Shown: positions 7,195-14,064 of the stretch, piece after piece
How positions within the stretch are numbered: the stretch's first letter is position 1
Layout: each line of letters starts with the position of its first letter
Origin: a virus
Strand: one strand, 5' to 3'
DNA length: 40,632 bases
Virus record (IMG/VR): IMGVR_UViG_3300023179_000226
Coordinates: 1 to 40,632 of that record
Position numbers and translations under genes: made by a program
Notes under the pieces: model-generated
What the model saw: only the letters and a program-made list of their open reading frames with translations
What the model was told of the DNA's origin: nothing
The model's database searches: none

Positions 7195-9705
7195 TCAACC
7201 AAACAAACCGTCCAGTGTAGCCGTCTCTTTTACCTTCCAACCTATACAATCTAACAGAGATGTTAAAGGTTCAAGAAATGACTTCTCAAACATAGTTTCA
7301 TAATCTACATACTCACGAAGTTTAAACTCTGGGGGTAGTTGACCGGAAAATGTAATGACATGAGTACCTAACGGGTTTGGTTCCTTCAAGTATATAAATT
7401 TTATCTTATCCCCTTCTTGTATCTTTTGATATTTTTTATTTAAATCCTTAGCATCGAGTAGATGGTTATAGATAAGTGCACCACGTACATGTATTGGTGT
7501 GCCTTTCCGAAAGATAGAATTAGGGTCACTGTACTCCTTTACCCCATTAACACCGCGAGGAAAGGCAATGTCCTCTGGCTCTAACATAGACCATTTCTTT
7601 TCGGTTTGTGATACATAATCCCTAAGTCTATCTTCATCTTCTCTTAAAGCAATACTTACTGCTTCTTTAAGTGCCTTTCTAACCGGTGCCGGGGTTGAGG
7701 ATCGTACGATTTCCATACCCAAAACTTTAAGCTTGGGTTCTTCGTAGCTAACTCCTTCAGAGTTATACACGTTAACAGCATACCTCTTCTTAGCAATCCA
7801 TACACCGCGGTCGGCAATGATTTCGCGCTTGAACTTAATCTTTTTCTGATAGGTATTGAGATACTCATTAAGCTGCTCACAAGCAGCATTAATAGTTGGT
7901 TCAATCTTACCCATACAATAACGATCCAATGCCTCCACCACTTCAGTTTTAGATTGTCCGCGTAAATTTTTAGCAACATAACTACCAAGAGTAATATAGG
8001 TGGAATCAGTATCGCTATAAAAAGAATAGTCGACTCCATGGGTGTTACATTCCTCATTGATAAAATCGGTTAATCGTTTGGCTACTGTTCTGATAATAAG
8101 CTGACCGGTCATCGTGATACCTTCAGCTACTCTAATATCGTAGTATCTAAAATAAACATTACCCATTGCACCGTAAAGTGAGTTCATTAGAATTTTAGAA
8201 GACATTTGCCTGGAGTTTAAACTGGCAATTTCATTTAAATGTACTGGGTCTTTAGTCTCTTCATATTTACTTTGCGCCAATAGCATTTGTTTTTTAGCCT
8301 GTTGACGAACGTCAAAATAATATTCAATTAACTCTGGGAATATACCTTTTCTATCTTTTCGAAAACACTGACCGTTGGCGGTCATAGTAACATCTTCGTC
8401 GTGTAACTTGGTAGTATCAAATTCACGTTCAATTAATTTAACGATGCTCTTTTCATCATCCGGTAAATATTTTTGACCATTAATAAGAGTTTCCGGAGAC
8501 ATATTCCAGGTCATAATAATAGAAGGGTACAGGCTTGTGGCATCAAAGGATACTACCCATTCATATTGGGCTGGTTTAGGCTCTTTAACAAACGCACCCA
8601 TAATCTGACGATCGTTTAAAGGGTCTACATGAGGGGGATTATGTACAATAATATTTTTCTTATTAAGGTAACTGTATAAGATACAATCCCAGGTACGTAC
8701 TGACGAAAAGATATCGATGTAGTTACACTTGGCGTCATACGCCATAGTCATTATTAGATTAATGATACGCAGCTTATCTTCTAAACGATCAACCAGCACT
8801 ACATCATGAATATTATAATCTACAAATAATTCCCAGTCTTTAGTATAAAACTCTTTAAATGACGTATATTGATGCTTTACTTTTTCATCATTAAGTTCCT
8901 CTTTCGCCACAGTATCTAACTTATAGTTTTCAACCATCTTGTAAGAAAATTTTCTATATAGATCCATAAAATCTAATATAGATATGCCAATCCACTCATA
9001 TGCTAATTGTGTTCTACCTCTTGCAAATGGTACTTCATGTTGACGAATAACACCCCAGGGTGAACATTCCTCTAGAGCCTCACTACCTAATACTCGAATG
9101 ATTCTAGACGACAAATATGCAATGTCAAACAACTGGCTGTTCCACCCGGTAATAACATCTGGGTAGTCCTCTTTAAGATGGTTAATAAACTTTCGCAACA
9201 AATCCATCTCATCAATACACTGAACATATTCAACATGAGATTGTTTGGGTAGGTAAGGACAGGTACCGAACGTGGTGATTTGCTTGGTATGGAAGTCTTG
9301 TACGGTAATGAGAAGAACTTGTTCTTGAGCCGAGCGAGGATCGGGAAACCCGTAGTCAGTAGAAGTTTCAATATCGATAGTTACAATCTTAACATGTTTG
9401 ATATTAAAATCAATGGTGTCAGGAAAAACTTTATTGATGAACTGATAAACAAAATTATAGTTTCCGTAGATTGGAAAGTTGCTAACATCTTGATACTTTT
9501 TAATAAAATCTCTTGCCTCACTGATAGACAAGAATTTCATCTTTTCAAGATTTTCACCCCAGAGTGATTTATATGGAGTTTGCTTACCGGTGCGTACAAA
9601 CAAAGCCGGTTCAAACGGTATTTTTTGTTTGATTCGCTTACCATCCTTGATACCCCGGAAAAGTATATTGTTACCACGCACTACAACATGAGTATAAAAG
9701 AGCAT
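7195..9705 (-). CDS. 43: DNA polymerase, family B (T4 gp43 type)
   Basis: 836 residues (T4 gp43 has 898). Exonuclease motif I is DIETSTD (D111, E113), and Exo II includes GWNSQLFDIAYL. Polymerase motif A is FDATSLYPSIIMTWN, motif B is KILMNSLYGAMGN, and motif C is YSDTDSTYI. Proofreading and polymerase residues all appear intact. The tail ends ATLDGLFG, a short hydrophobic end that probably binds the gp45 clamp. It copies phage DNA with the clamp and loader encoded at 13.6-16.3 kb. A glycosyltransferase gene lies directly upstream, separated by one base. Confidence 0.96.
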   Translation of the reverse strand: MLFYTHVVVRGNNILFRGIKDGKRIKQKIPFEPALFVRTGKQTPYKSLWGENLEKMKFLSISEARDFIKKYQDVSNFPIYGNYNFVYQFINKVFPDTIDFNIKHVKIVTIDIETSTDYGFPDPRSAQEQVLLITVQDFHTKQITTFGTCPYLPKQSHVEYVQCIDEMDLLRKFINHLKEDYPDVITGWNSQLFDIAYLSSRIIRVLGSEALEECSPWGVIRQHEVPFARGRTQLAYEWIGISILDFMDLYRKFSYKMVENYKLDTVAKEELNDEKVKHQYTSFKEFYTKDWELFVDYNIHDVVLVDRLEDKLRIINLIMTMAYDAKCNYIDIFSSVRTWDCILYSYLNKKNIIVHNPPHVDPLNDRQIMGAFVKEPKPAQYEWVVSFDATSLYPSIIMTWNMSPETLINGQKYLPDDEKSIVKLIEREFDTTKLHDEDVTMTANGQCFRKDRKGIFPELIEYYFDVRQQAKKQMLLAQSKYEETKDPVHLNEIASLNSRQMSSKILMNSLYGAMGNVYFRYYDIRVAEGITMTGQLIIRTVAKRLTDFINEECNTHGVDYSFYSDTDSTYITLGSYVAKNLRGQSKTEVVEALDRYCMGKIEPTINAACEQLNEYLNTYQKKIKFKREIIADRGVWIAKKRYAVNVYNSEGVSYEEPKLKVLGMEIVRSSTPAPVRKALKEAVSIALREDEDRLRDYVSQTEKKWSMLEPEDIAFPRGVNGVKEYSDPNSIFRKGTPIHVRGALIYNHLLDAKDLNKKYQKIQEGDKIKFIYLKEPNPLGTHVITFSGQLPPEFKLREYVDYETMFEKSFLEPLTSLLDCIGWKVKETATLDGLFG

Positions 9706-9706
9706 A

Positions 9707-10444
9707 CTATTTAACTTGTTGGTTCCAGGGGAAATTTCCTTGATATTTTTTATTCATAACTTCATTACCCTGTAGGAAAAAATCTTGTTGAACGGAACCT
9801 TCGTTACCACCAAGCCTATAGTTTAATGTATATTTGTTAGAGCATCCATAGTTTTTATGTTGAATTTGTTCTTTTACTATAGAATAAAAACGACGGTCAC
9901 CACCCCAACCCCAATGCCAGAGATGACCAACCATAGTCAGAAATGGACGGGTAAAGCAATAAGAGCTAGAATCTATTAGATACCCAGGCTTTTCTTCTGT
10001 ACTGAGCCATATAGGCCATCTACCTAATGATTCACAGTTATCATCACATACATATTCTTTTTCTTTAGTAAACACCTTTCTCAAACTGTACGCCCATTCA
10101 AAATTATATTTTTTACACTCCGTAACTAGACTCTCTACATGGTCTGGGTCATACCAATTATCTTGATCAAGAAAAAAAATGTAATCATGGTTTACTAAAT
10201 GCCCAAAAGCCGCCATAATTCTATGACCGTAAAATCCGTTACTCCCGGTATTGTATGGTAAGTAGCATGCTTTCACTCTAGGATGCTCAATAACTTTATC
10301 TACTATATGTTGAACATCCTGTTTAAATTCATCTCCATCGCAAACTAAAAGATGTTCTACTTCTATAGTTTGATTGAGCACGGAATGGATAGCATCTACA
10401 ACATCTTTTGACCCTGTTGTTGGGGTAACGACTAAAACACTCAT
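9707..10444 (-). CDS. Family 2-type glycosyltransferase
   Basis: 245 residues from the ATG at 10444, favoured over a GTG at 10456 that would lie inside the previous gene. The start MSVLVVTPTTGSKDVVDAIH, then SVLNQT and LVCDGDE, are the GT-A family 2 nucleotide-binding pattern. FFLDQDNWYDPDHVESL carries the DxD-like metal site, and HWGWGGDRRFY resembles the acceptor-side ED/GGDR region. It probably transfers a sugar to a glycan or protein. Its place inside the replication operon, away from the glycan cluster at 16-29 kb, is notable. Confidence 0.85.
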   Translation of the reverse strand: MSVLVVTPTTGSKDVVDAIHSVLNQTIEVEHLLVCDGDEFKQDVQHIVDKVIEHPRVKACYLPYNTGSNGFYGHRIMAAFGHLVNHDYIFFLDQDNWYDPDHVESLVTECKKYNFEWAYSLRKVFTKEKEYVCDDNCESLGRWPIWLSTEEKPGYLIDSSSYCFTRPFLTMVGHLWHWGWGGDRRFYSIVKEQIQHKNYGCSNKYTLNYRLGGNEGSVQQDFFLQGNEVMNKKYQGNFPWNQQVK

Positions 10445-10446
10445 AT

Positions 10447-11055
10447 TTAATCCCACAGGCTTTGATAGTATTTACCAAAAAGACGATACCCATTAGCTTT
10501 TCTATCTTGGTGTGCGTCTAAACCTTCTCGGTCAATTTTTACTTTAGAAAACTGCTCGTTTAATTTAACACCTCGGTCTACTTCTGACCAATCAAAAAAA
10601 TGAGCATCATCATCATAATTAAGCGCTTGCTTAAATGCCCAGATCATTTCATCTAAAACCCAATCCCACCGTTTGAAATGATTTTCATCCACATCCCAAT
10701 CATTTTCTTTAGCAGGAGCAGCAGTTGAACGCAGCTCTTCTGGTACATCTTCATCATCTACCAGCGGTGCACCATGCTTTTCTTGTTTAAGCTGCTTAAG
10801 CATCGGTACAATAATATGCGCCAGGGTATGATCCATAGACCATGTATCCCAGTAATCGATCTTGACGTAATTAATTTTAGGGTGAACAAAATCAAGAAAC
10901 TTCTGTAAACCTACACAGAAAGGTGCTAAACGGTCGGACCATTTAACAATAAACGGGTCGTCATAATCGATTTCTTTTTTCCAAAAGAAAACTTTCTCCA
11001 GTATGGTGTATGGAGAAAGCCAGTGATTACGATATTTGTTAATGTATATTTTCAT
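10447..11055 (-). CDS. Conserved T4-like phage protein of unknown function (202 aa)
   Basis: 202 residues. Aromatic and acidic-rich, with HWLSPYTI, YWDTWSMDHTLAHIIVPMLK, VDDEDVPEELR and FKRWDWVLDEMIWAFKQAL. I recognise this as a protein common in T4-like marine phages, without a known function. The conserved Asp/His/Trp pattern suggests a folded enzyme or nucleotide-binding protein, but no catalytic signature can be named. The stop lies two bases from the glycosyltransferase start. The region upstream holds the tRNA cluster. Confidence 0.75.
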   Translation of the reverse strand: MKIYINKYRNHWLSPYTILEKVFFWKKEIDYDDPFIVKWSDRLAPFCVGLQKFLDFVHPKINYVKIDYWDTWSMDHTLAHIIVPMLKQLKQEKHGAPLVDDEDVPEELRSTAAPAKENDWDVDENHFKRWDWVLDEMIWAFKQALNYDDDAHFFDWSEVDRGVKLNEQFSKVKIDREGLDAHQDRKANGYRLFGKYYQSLWD

Positions 11056-11078
11056 ATATTTTCATATAATTTAAAAAA

Positions 11079-11116
11079 TGGTGCCCCCTCTGTGAGTCGA
11101 ACACAGCACCACGTTA
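11079..11116 (-). tRNA. 3' part of an interrupted tRNA
   Basis: Leftward reading gives a T-arm CTGTG-TTCGACT-CACAG, then AGGGGGC, discriminator A and encoded CCA. These are the 3' acceptor strand and end of a tRNA. Directly upstream there is no 5' half; it is found at 11297-11337, and its GCCCCTT pairs with this AGGGGGC at all seven positions (one G-U). The complete tRNA at 11132-11205 lies between the parts. T-rich sequence follows the CCA, so the hairpin could also help termination. Confidence 0.6.
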
Positions 11117-11131
11117 GTTAAAGTTGTTTTA

Positions 11132-11205
11132 TGCGGCCACCTGGATTTGAACCAGGGACCCACCGGTTATGAGCCGGGCGCTGCTGACCTCTGAGCTATG
11201 ACCGC
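11132..11205 (-). tRNA. tRNA with anticodon CAT (Met or Ile2)
   Basis: 74 bases forming a cloverleaf: acceptor GCGGTCA/TGGCCGC, anticodon loop CTCATAA on a four- to five-pair stem, variable loop GGGTC, T-arm CCTGG-TTCAAAT-CCAGG, discriminator A. The D-stem has a C-C mismatch at its inner pair. CCA is not encoded. G1-C72 argues against initiator tRNA; elongator Met and lysidine-modified Ile2 cannot be told apart here. About 13 further flanking base pairs (GGTTGTTTT with AAAACAACTT) extend the acceptor stem. Confidence 0.92.
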
Positions 11206-11296
11206 ACAAAACAACCTTTTCGTATATCCGAAATTTCTTTTTTCTTGATTACTAATAATTTTTTGGGAAATTGGCTCCATTTATAAAAAACAAGTT

Positions 11297-11337
11297 TTTA
11301 GAGTCCGCTGCTCTAACCAAGCATGAGCTAAAGGGGC
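11297..11337 (-). tRNA. 5' part of an interrupted tRNA (anticodon loop reads CTA)
   Basis: Leftward reading gives GCCCCTT, TA, a D-stem GCTC/GAGC closing an 11-base loop with GG, then GCGGA and the loop CTCTAAA. With U33 fixed, the anticodon would be CTA, complementary to the UAG stop codon. No T-arm follows; instead comes T-rich DNA, the complete tRNA, and then the matching 3' part at 11079. The anticodon stem can form only about three pairs with the 3' part, so the gene may be dead, or spliced at a junction I cannot place. Confidence 0.6.
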
Positions 11338-11338
11338 G

Positions 11339-11662
11339 TTATCGCACACATGTGCGAACTTCGTTACGATACGAATTGGTAGCCGGGTCAAAGACCTGCA
11401 CTAAACACTGATAGTATTCTGGTTGTGTTACAGGTGGCGCAACATAAACTGGTGCTGATTGATAGGCATGAGCATTTGCAATAGCTGCACCAAGTATGAT
11501 ACCACCAAGTGCCGGGGCTATCCAGTGATTGCCGTGATGATGATAGTGATAATGCATGGGCTGAGGTGCGTAGCGATGACCGTAGCCGTATCGGTAACCA
11601 TGGGCATAAGCAGTACTGGTTATACCTAGAGACAGTACCAGAGCGATAGCAATTTTTTTCAT
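11339..11662 (-). CDS. Secreted His-rich protein, probably host-derived
   Basis: 107 residues from the ATG at 11662 (GGAG six bases upstream; an in-frame TTG lies two codons further). MKKIAIALVLSLGITSTAYA is a clear Sec signal peptide with an AxA-type cleavage site. The mature part is rich in His, Tyr and Gly (YRYGYGHRY, MHYHYHHHGNHW), then a hydrophobic Ala/Gly stretch (APALGGIILGAAIANAHA), and a C-terminus with two cysteines (YYQCLVQV, RTCVR). It resembles bacterial periplasmic proteins more than phage proteins. It has its own sigma70-type promoter at 11687-11715. Metal binding or envelope modification is possible. Confidence 0.75.
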   Translation of the reverse strand: MKKIAIALVLSLGITSTAYAHGYRYGYGHRYAPQPMHYHYHHHGNHWIAPALGGIILGAAIANAHAYQSAPVYVAPPVTQPEYYQCLVQVFDPATNSYRNEVRTCVR

Positions 11663-11686
11663 ACTCAACTCCTTATTGATGTTGGT

Positions 11687-11715
11687 ATTATATATTTATT
11701 GCGTTAAAAAATCAA
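11687..11715 (-). promoter_or_regulatory. Sigma70-type promoter for the His-rich secreted protein
   Basis: TTGATT at 11710-11715 and TATAAT at 11687-11692 are separated by 17 bases. The -10 is perfect and the -35 matches four of six. The start codon lies about 25 bases downstream of the -10. It probably allows host-polymerase expression independent of the surrounding operon. Confidence 0.7.
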
Positions 11716-11909
11716 GCCCTGATTATCTTACGTAATGCATCTTTACGCAAGAGGTGGGTTCTACCCGGGTATTCTTCTTTATAAACTTTTATAAAATCAA
11801 CACCATCTACAGTAATGACACTGCTGTAATCCTTGCATAACCAAACTTCATTATTAACAGGGTTTACTAGTTTAACTTCCTTAGATATTTTATGTACTGG
11901 GTGTTTCAT
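11712..11909 (-). CDS. Hypothetical protein (65 aa)
   Basis: 65 residues, basic at both ends (MKHPVHKISKEVKLVNPVNN, RTHLLRKDALRKIIRA). The middle looks like a small beta barrel (EVWLCKDYSSVITVDGVDFI). No family recognised. It overlaps the upstream gene by one base (ATGA-type junction) and its last bases contain the -35 of the promoter for the next gene. The pattern of short basic proteins in T4-like phages suggests a nucleic-acid or host-protein binder, but this is unproven. Confidence 0.65.
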   Translation of the reverse strand: MKHPVHKISKEVKLVNPVNNEVWLCKDYSSVITVDGVDFIKVYKEEYPGRTHLLRKDALRKIIRA

Positions 11910-12190
11910 TACATACCTGAAAGTTGAATACCTGTACCGAAAGCTGAGTTATATTGATTAAACAATTCTTTTACAGGATGGGCTATCCAAAGGACATGCT
12001 CTTCTTTTAAAAAAATAGTAGCGTCCTCTAAATGCATAGCAGCTGGAATAAGTGCCATCGCAGATGCTTCTGGGTTGTGGCGAGCTGGGACAATTTGAAG
12101 CATGCAAGGATTTTTCACCCCATACCTACCATCTACACTTAAATCACCTATTAATTGTTCACCGGTAATTAATTTTATAACTTGGATCAT
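11909..12190 (-). CDS. Sm-like small beta-barrel protein (93 aa)
   Basis: 93 residues. The start IQVIKLITGEQLIGDLSVDG resembles phage proteins with the Sm/Hfq-like beginning (V-K-L-x-x-G-E-x-I-G), followed by KNPCMLQIVP. Such proteins are widespread in marine T4-like phages, with unknown function. RNA binding is a fold-based inference only. It overlaps the gene upstream by 32 bases and the one downstream by one base, so it sits in a tight cistron. Confidence 0.65.
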   Translation of the reverse strand: MIQVIKLITGEQLIGDLSVDGRYGVKNPCMLQIVPARHNPEASAMALIPAAMHLEDATIFLKEEHVLWIAHPVKELFNQYNSAFGTGIQLSGM

Positions 12191-12362
12191 CTAATATTCT
12201 TTCAAGATAATTATGTGCGTCATTTTCATTATAAAACATTTTAATATGAGTTTCTAATGATTCTGGAGTGGTTAAAACAAATAAAATTTGATCATCGAAA
12301 GAGCTGGCTTTTAAAAGCCAGCTCCTTATCTTAAGCAACGGAAACGTACAAAAAAAAATCAC
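12159..12362 (-). CDS. Small hypothetical protein, start uncertain
   Basis: Up to 67 residues from a GTG at 12362. The C-terminal half (FVLTTPESLETHI, FYNENDAHNYLERIL) looks like real protein. The N-terminal part crosses a perfect 24-base palindrome (12301-12324), so the true start may be further inside; the only in-frame ATG is at 12239, giving 26 residues. No strong ribosome site was seen for either. NENDAHNYLERI recalls KNDAEHFMSQSIDRADFERR of the 47-residue protein upstream, suggesting related small proteins. Confidence 0.4.
   Translation of the reverse strand: MIFFCTFPLLKIRSWLLKASSFDDQILFVLTTPESLETHIKMFYNENDAHNYLERILDDPSYKINYR
12301..12324. terminator. Perfect 24-base palindrome (hairpin)
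   Basis: GAGCTGGCTTTTAAAAGCCAGCTC is self-complementary along its whole length. A hairpin could form on either strand. Leftward it is followed by TTTCG and rightward by CTTATC, so there is no convincing T run and termination would be inefficient. It may instead be a protein-binding site or a processing signal inside the small-gene operon. Confidence 0.45.
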
Positions 12363-12457
12363 AATCTTTTATTTTTTAAATAAATTTGTACTTTTTTATT
12401 AATTCTCATTTGCCTACCTTCAATTATACTACTAATAAGTTTCATAAAAATTTTCAT
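12359..12457 (-). CDS. Tiny basic protein (32 aa)
   Basis: 32 residues: MKIFMKLISSIIEGRQMRIN, then KKVQIYLKNKRL. It is an amphipathic basic helix, of a type seen among short phage peptides. It starts three bases after the end of the 47-residue gene and ends overlapping the possible start of the next gene. The ribosome site is weak. Function unknown; translation is only suggested by tight spacing. Confidence 0.45.
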   Translation of the reverse strand: MKIFMKLISSIIEGRQMRINKKVQIYLKNKRL

Positions 12458-12459
12458 AG

Positions 12460-12603
12460 TTATTTTTTATACTTTAAAATTTGTTCTCTTCGTTCAAAAT
12501 CTGCTCTATCAATAGATTGAGACATAAAATGTTCTGCATCATTTTTATGAGTATATTTTAAAGAATTAAACCACCTATAAATACAATTAATTATTTTCTT
12601 CAT
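12460..12603 (-). CDS. DUF3563-like small protein (47 aa)
   Basis: 47 residues: MKKIINCIYRWFNSLKYTHK, then NDAEHFMSQSIDRADFERRE and QILKYKK. The SQSxDxADFERRxQ segment matches the pattern YLSQAxDxADLERR of DUF3563 proteins, short proteins of proteobacteria and their phages. The start lies 17 bases inside the end of hsp20, so expression depends on that message. Function of the family is unknown. Confidence 0.6.
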   Translation of the reverse strand: MKKIINCIYRWFNSLKYTHKNDAEHFMSQSIDRADFERREQILKYKK

Positions 12604-13072
12604 TTTCTACTAATAATTCTTTTTTAGAAACTTTAGTAATATCTTTGTCTTTTACTTCAATCTTTTTAGGTTTCTTATGTTCCGGAATAATTTTTTCTAG
12701 AACTATTTTAAGCATACCGTTTAACATAGCTGCATCATTAATTTCTAAATGATCGTCAAGCAAAAATGTGCGTGTGAATGCCCTATTAGCAATTCCTTTA
12801 AACAAAAAATTATCAGTATCTTCTTGTGCTTTTCCTGAAATAATAAGCTTGTTATCTTCAAACACAACTTCAATATCAGATTTAGCAAAACCAGCAACTG
12901 CTAGTTCAATAATGTATTTGTTGTCTTCAATTTTTTTAATGTTATATGGGGGATAGTTGGGTATATTTTTAGTAATGTCGTCATGAAATTTTGACATGCG
13001 ATTGTAAGTATCATCAAAACCTACAAAAAATTTATCAAAGTCTTTAAAAGTAGAAGGAAGCATAAACGTCAT
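12587..13072 (-). CDS. hsp20: Small heat-shock protein Hsp20 (IbpA-like)
   Basis: 161 residues. The alpha-crystallin domain spans about residues 42-140: YPPYNIKKIEDNKYIIELAV at its start, AGFAKSDIEV, and a late IVLEKIIPE matching the I-x-I type C-terminal contact. Small Hsps bind unfolding proteins without ATP; phage copies are common in T4-like cyanophages and may assist capsid or tail assembly. AGGAG seven bases before the ATG supports the start. The 118-base gap to regA upstream may hold its promoter (TATAAT at 13175-13180, no good -35). Confidence 0.92.
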   Translation of the reverse strand: MTFMLPSTFKDFDKFFVGFDDTYNRMSKFHDDITKNIPNYPPYNIKKIEDNKYIIELAVAGFAKSDIEVVFEDNKLIISGKAQEDTDNFLFKGIANRAFTRTFLLDDHLEINDAAMLNGMLKIVLEKIIPEHKKPKKIEVKDKDITKVSKKELLVENEENN

Positions 13073-13190
13073 TTTAGTTCTCCTATTAAGCGAGTGATTA
13101 AATTACCAACCCTATTGGCGTTGGGGGCAGTTTAATTAGGATACCCAGCCTAGTTCCCATCCCAGGGATATTACATTATATATATATTTT

Positions 13191-13619
13191 TTAATAATTA
13201 TCCAGCTTTTTTTTACCAATGTTATATTTAGTCTGCAAATTCCACTCGTCTTTATCTTTAAATGCAATAATTTTTATCTGAGATAGAGGAGCAGCATCCC
13301 TTACTAAATCTGGGTTTACTATCTTAATTAAACCCCAATCAGATAATAATTTTGCGATGGTATTCCTTCTTTCAATATCATTATCCGTTAAATCTGCCTG
13401 CTTACCATCTAGTGCAAATAATTCTTTAAAGTGTACGATAAAATAATAACCTTGTTTGTGTAAGATATGACATGACTGGTATAGTACCTTATCCCTTCTG
13501 GACGCTACCCCAATACGCGTAAGCGTCTCTCTGACCTTTAAAAAATCGTCAGGTTGATTTAATAAAACCTCTAATGGCGCATACCCGGGTATGTCAATCT
13601 TGAAAAACTCGTTTGACAT
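13191..13619 (-). CDS. regA: RegA translational repressor
   Basis: 142 residues. FLKVRETLTRIG, KVLYQSCHILHKQGYYFIVHFKE, LLSDWGLIKIV and DEWNLQTKYNIG match T4 RegA closely. RegA binds mRNA near the start codons of early genes, including replication genes and itself, and blocks their translation. Compared with T4 it has about 16 extra N-terminal residues (MSNEFFKIDIPGYAPLEV). It overlaps the end of gene 62 by 26 bases, the conserved 44-62-regA order. Confidence 0.95.
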   Translation of the reverse strand: MSNEFFKIDIPGYAPLEVLLNQPDDFLKVRETLTRIGVASRRDKVLYQSCHILHKQGYYFIVHFKELFALDGKQADLTDNDIERRNTIAKLLSDWGLIKIVNPDLVRDAAPLSQIKIIAFKDKDEWNLQTKYNIGKKKLDNY

Positions 13620-14064
13620 GCTTCATTCCACCTTTTTCTAATTTTTGTTTTAATAGTTTTATTTGAGTATCCTCAAACAGAGATGCAACTTGGCGAGCTT
13701 TTTCTGTGCTGTAGCAATAATATTGCTTAATCATCTCTATCAACTCAATTTCCTGGGCCTTCATCCATTTACCGTAACGTTTTCTGGGCCTGATACTATT
13801 TATCAGAAAGTCGAACTGGAGTTTTTTTTCAATATGGGGTCTAGAATTCATCATGTTACAAGTAATAACAGTATCGGGGTGAAATGATAGACCACGGTTG
13901 ACCAGGTATGGAGGATACTGCTTTTCTGACCAGTCATCTACAATTAGATCTTCCTTACCATAATTAATAGAATTAAGAAAATCAAAAGGAGATATACCCG
14001 GAGGTTTGTAGTCTATCTCTACCTGCTCCTGCACATCACCAAAGATATCGTTAATGTTACTCAT
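13594..14064 (-). CDS. 62: Clamp loader small subunit gp62
   Basis: 156 residues. It lacks ATPase motifs, as expected for gp62, which joins four gp44 subunits and helps load the gp45 clamp. The conserved features are PFDFLNSINYGK near the N-terminus and FLINSIRPRKRYGKWMKA with YYCYSTEKARQVASLF near the C-terminus, like the KRYRKW and GYSTxKA segments of T4 gp62. ATG overlaps the gene 44 stop (ATGA), indicating coupled translation and fixed stoichiometry. It is shorter than T4's 187 residues. Confidence 0.93.
   Translation of the reverse strand: MSNINDIFGDVQEQVEIDYKPPGISPFDFLNSINYGKEDLIVDDWSEKQYPPYLVNRGLSFHPDTVITCNMMNSRPHIEKKLQFDFLINSIRPRKRYGKWMKAQEIELIEMIKQYYCYSTEKARQVASLFEDTQIKLLKQKLEKGGMKHVKRVFQD

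Noticed and set aside
9280-9567. Rightward 95-codon open frame
   Set aside because: Antisense to the exonuclease domain of the DNA polymerase; shadow of a strongly supported gene.
11297-11337. Genetic-code change (UAG reassigned) in this phage
   Set aside because: The possible suppressor tRNA is split, all core genes are intact without internal stops, and TAG ends at least one small gene.
11079-11337. Group I intron in the outer tRNA
   Set aside because: The roughly 180-base interval is mostly the inner tRNA; the conserved intron core segments were not seen.
13073-13190. Intrinsic terminator between regA and hsp20
   Set aside because: CCAAC/GTTGG and ATCCC/GGGAT pairings are short and have no T run in the leftward direction.
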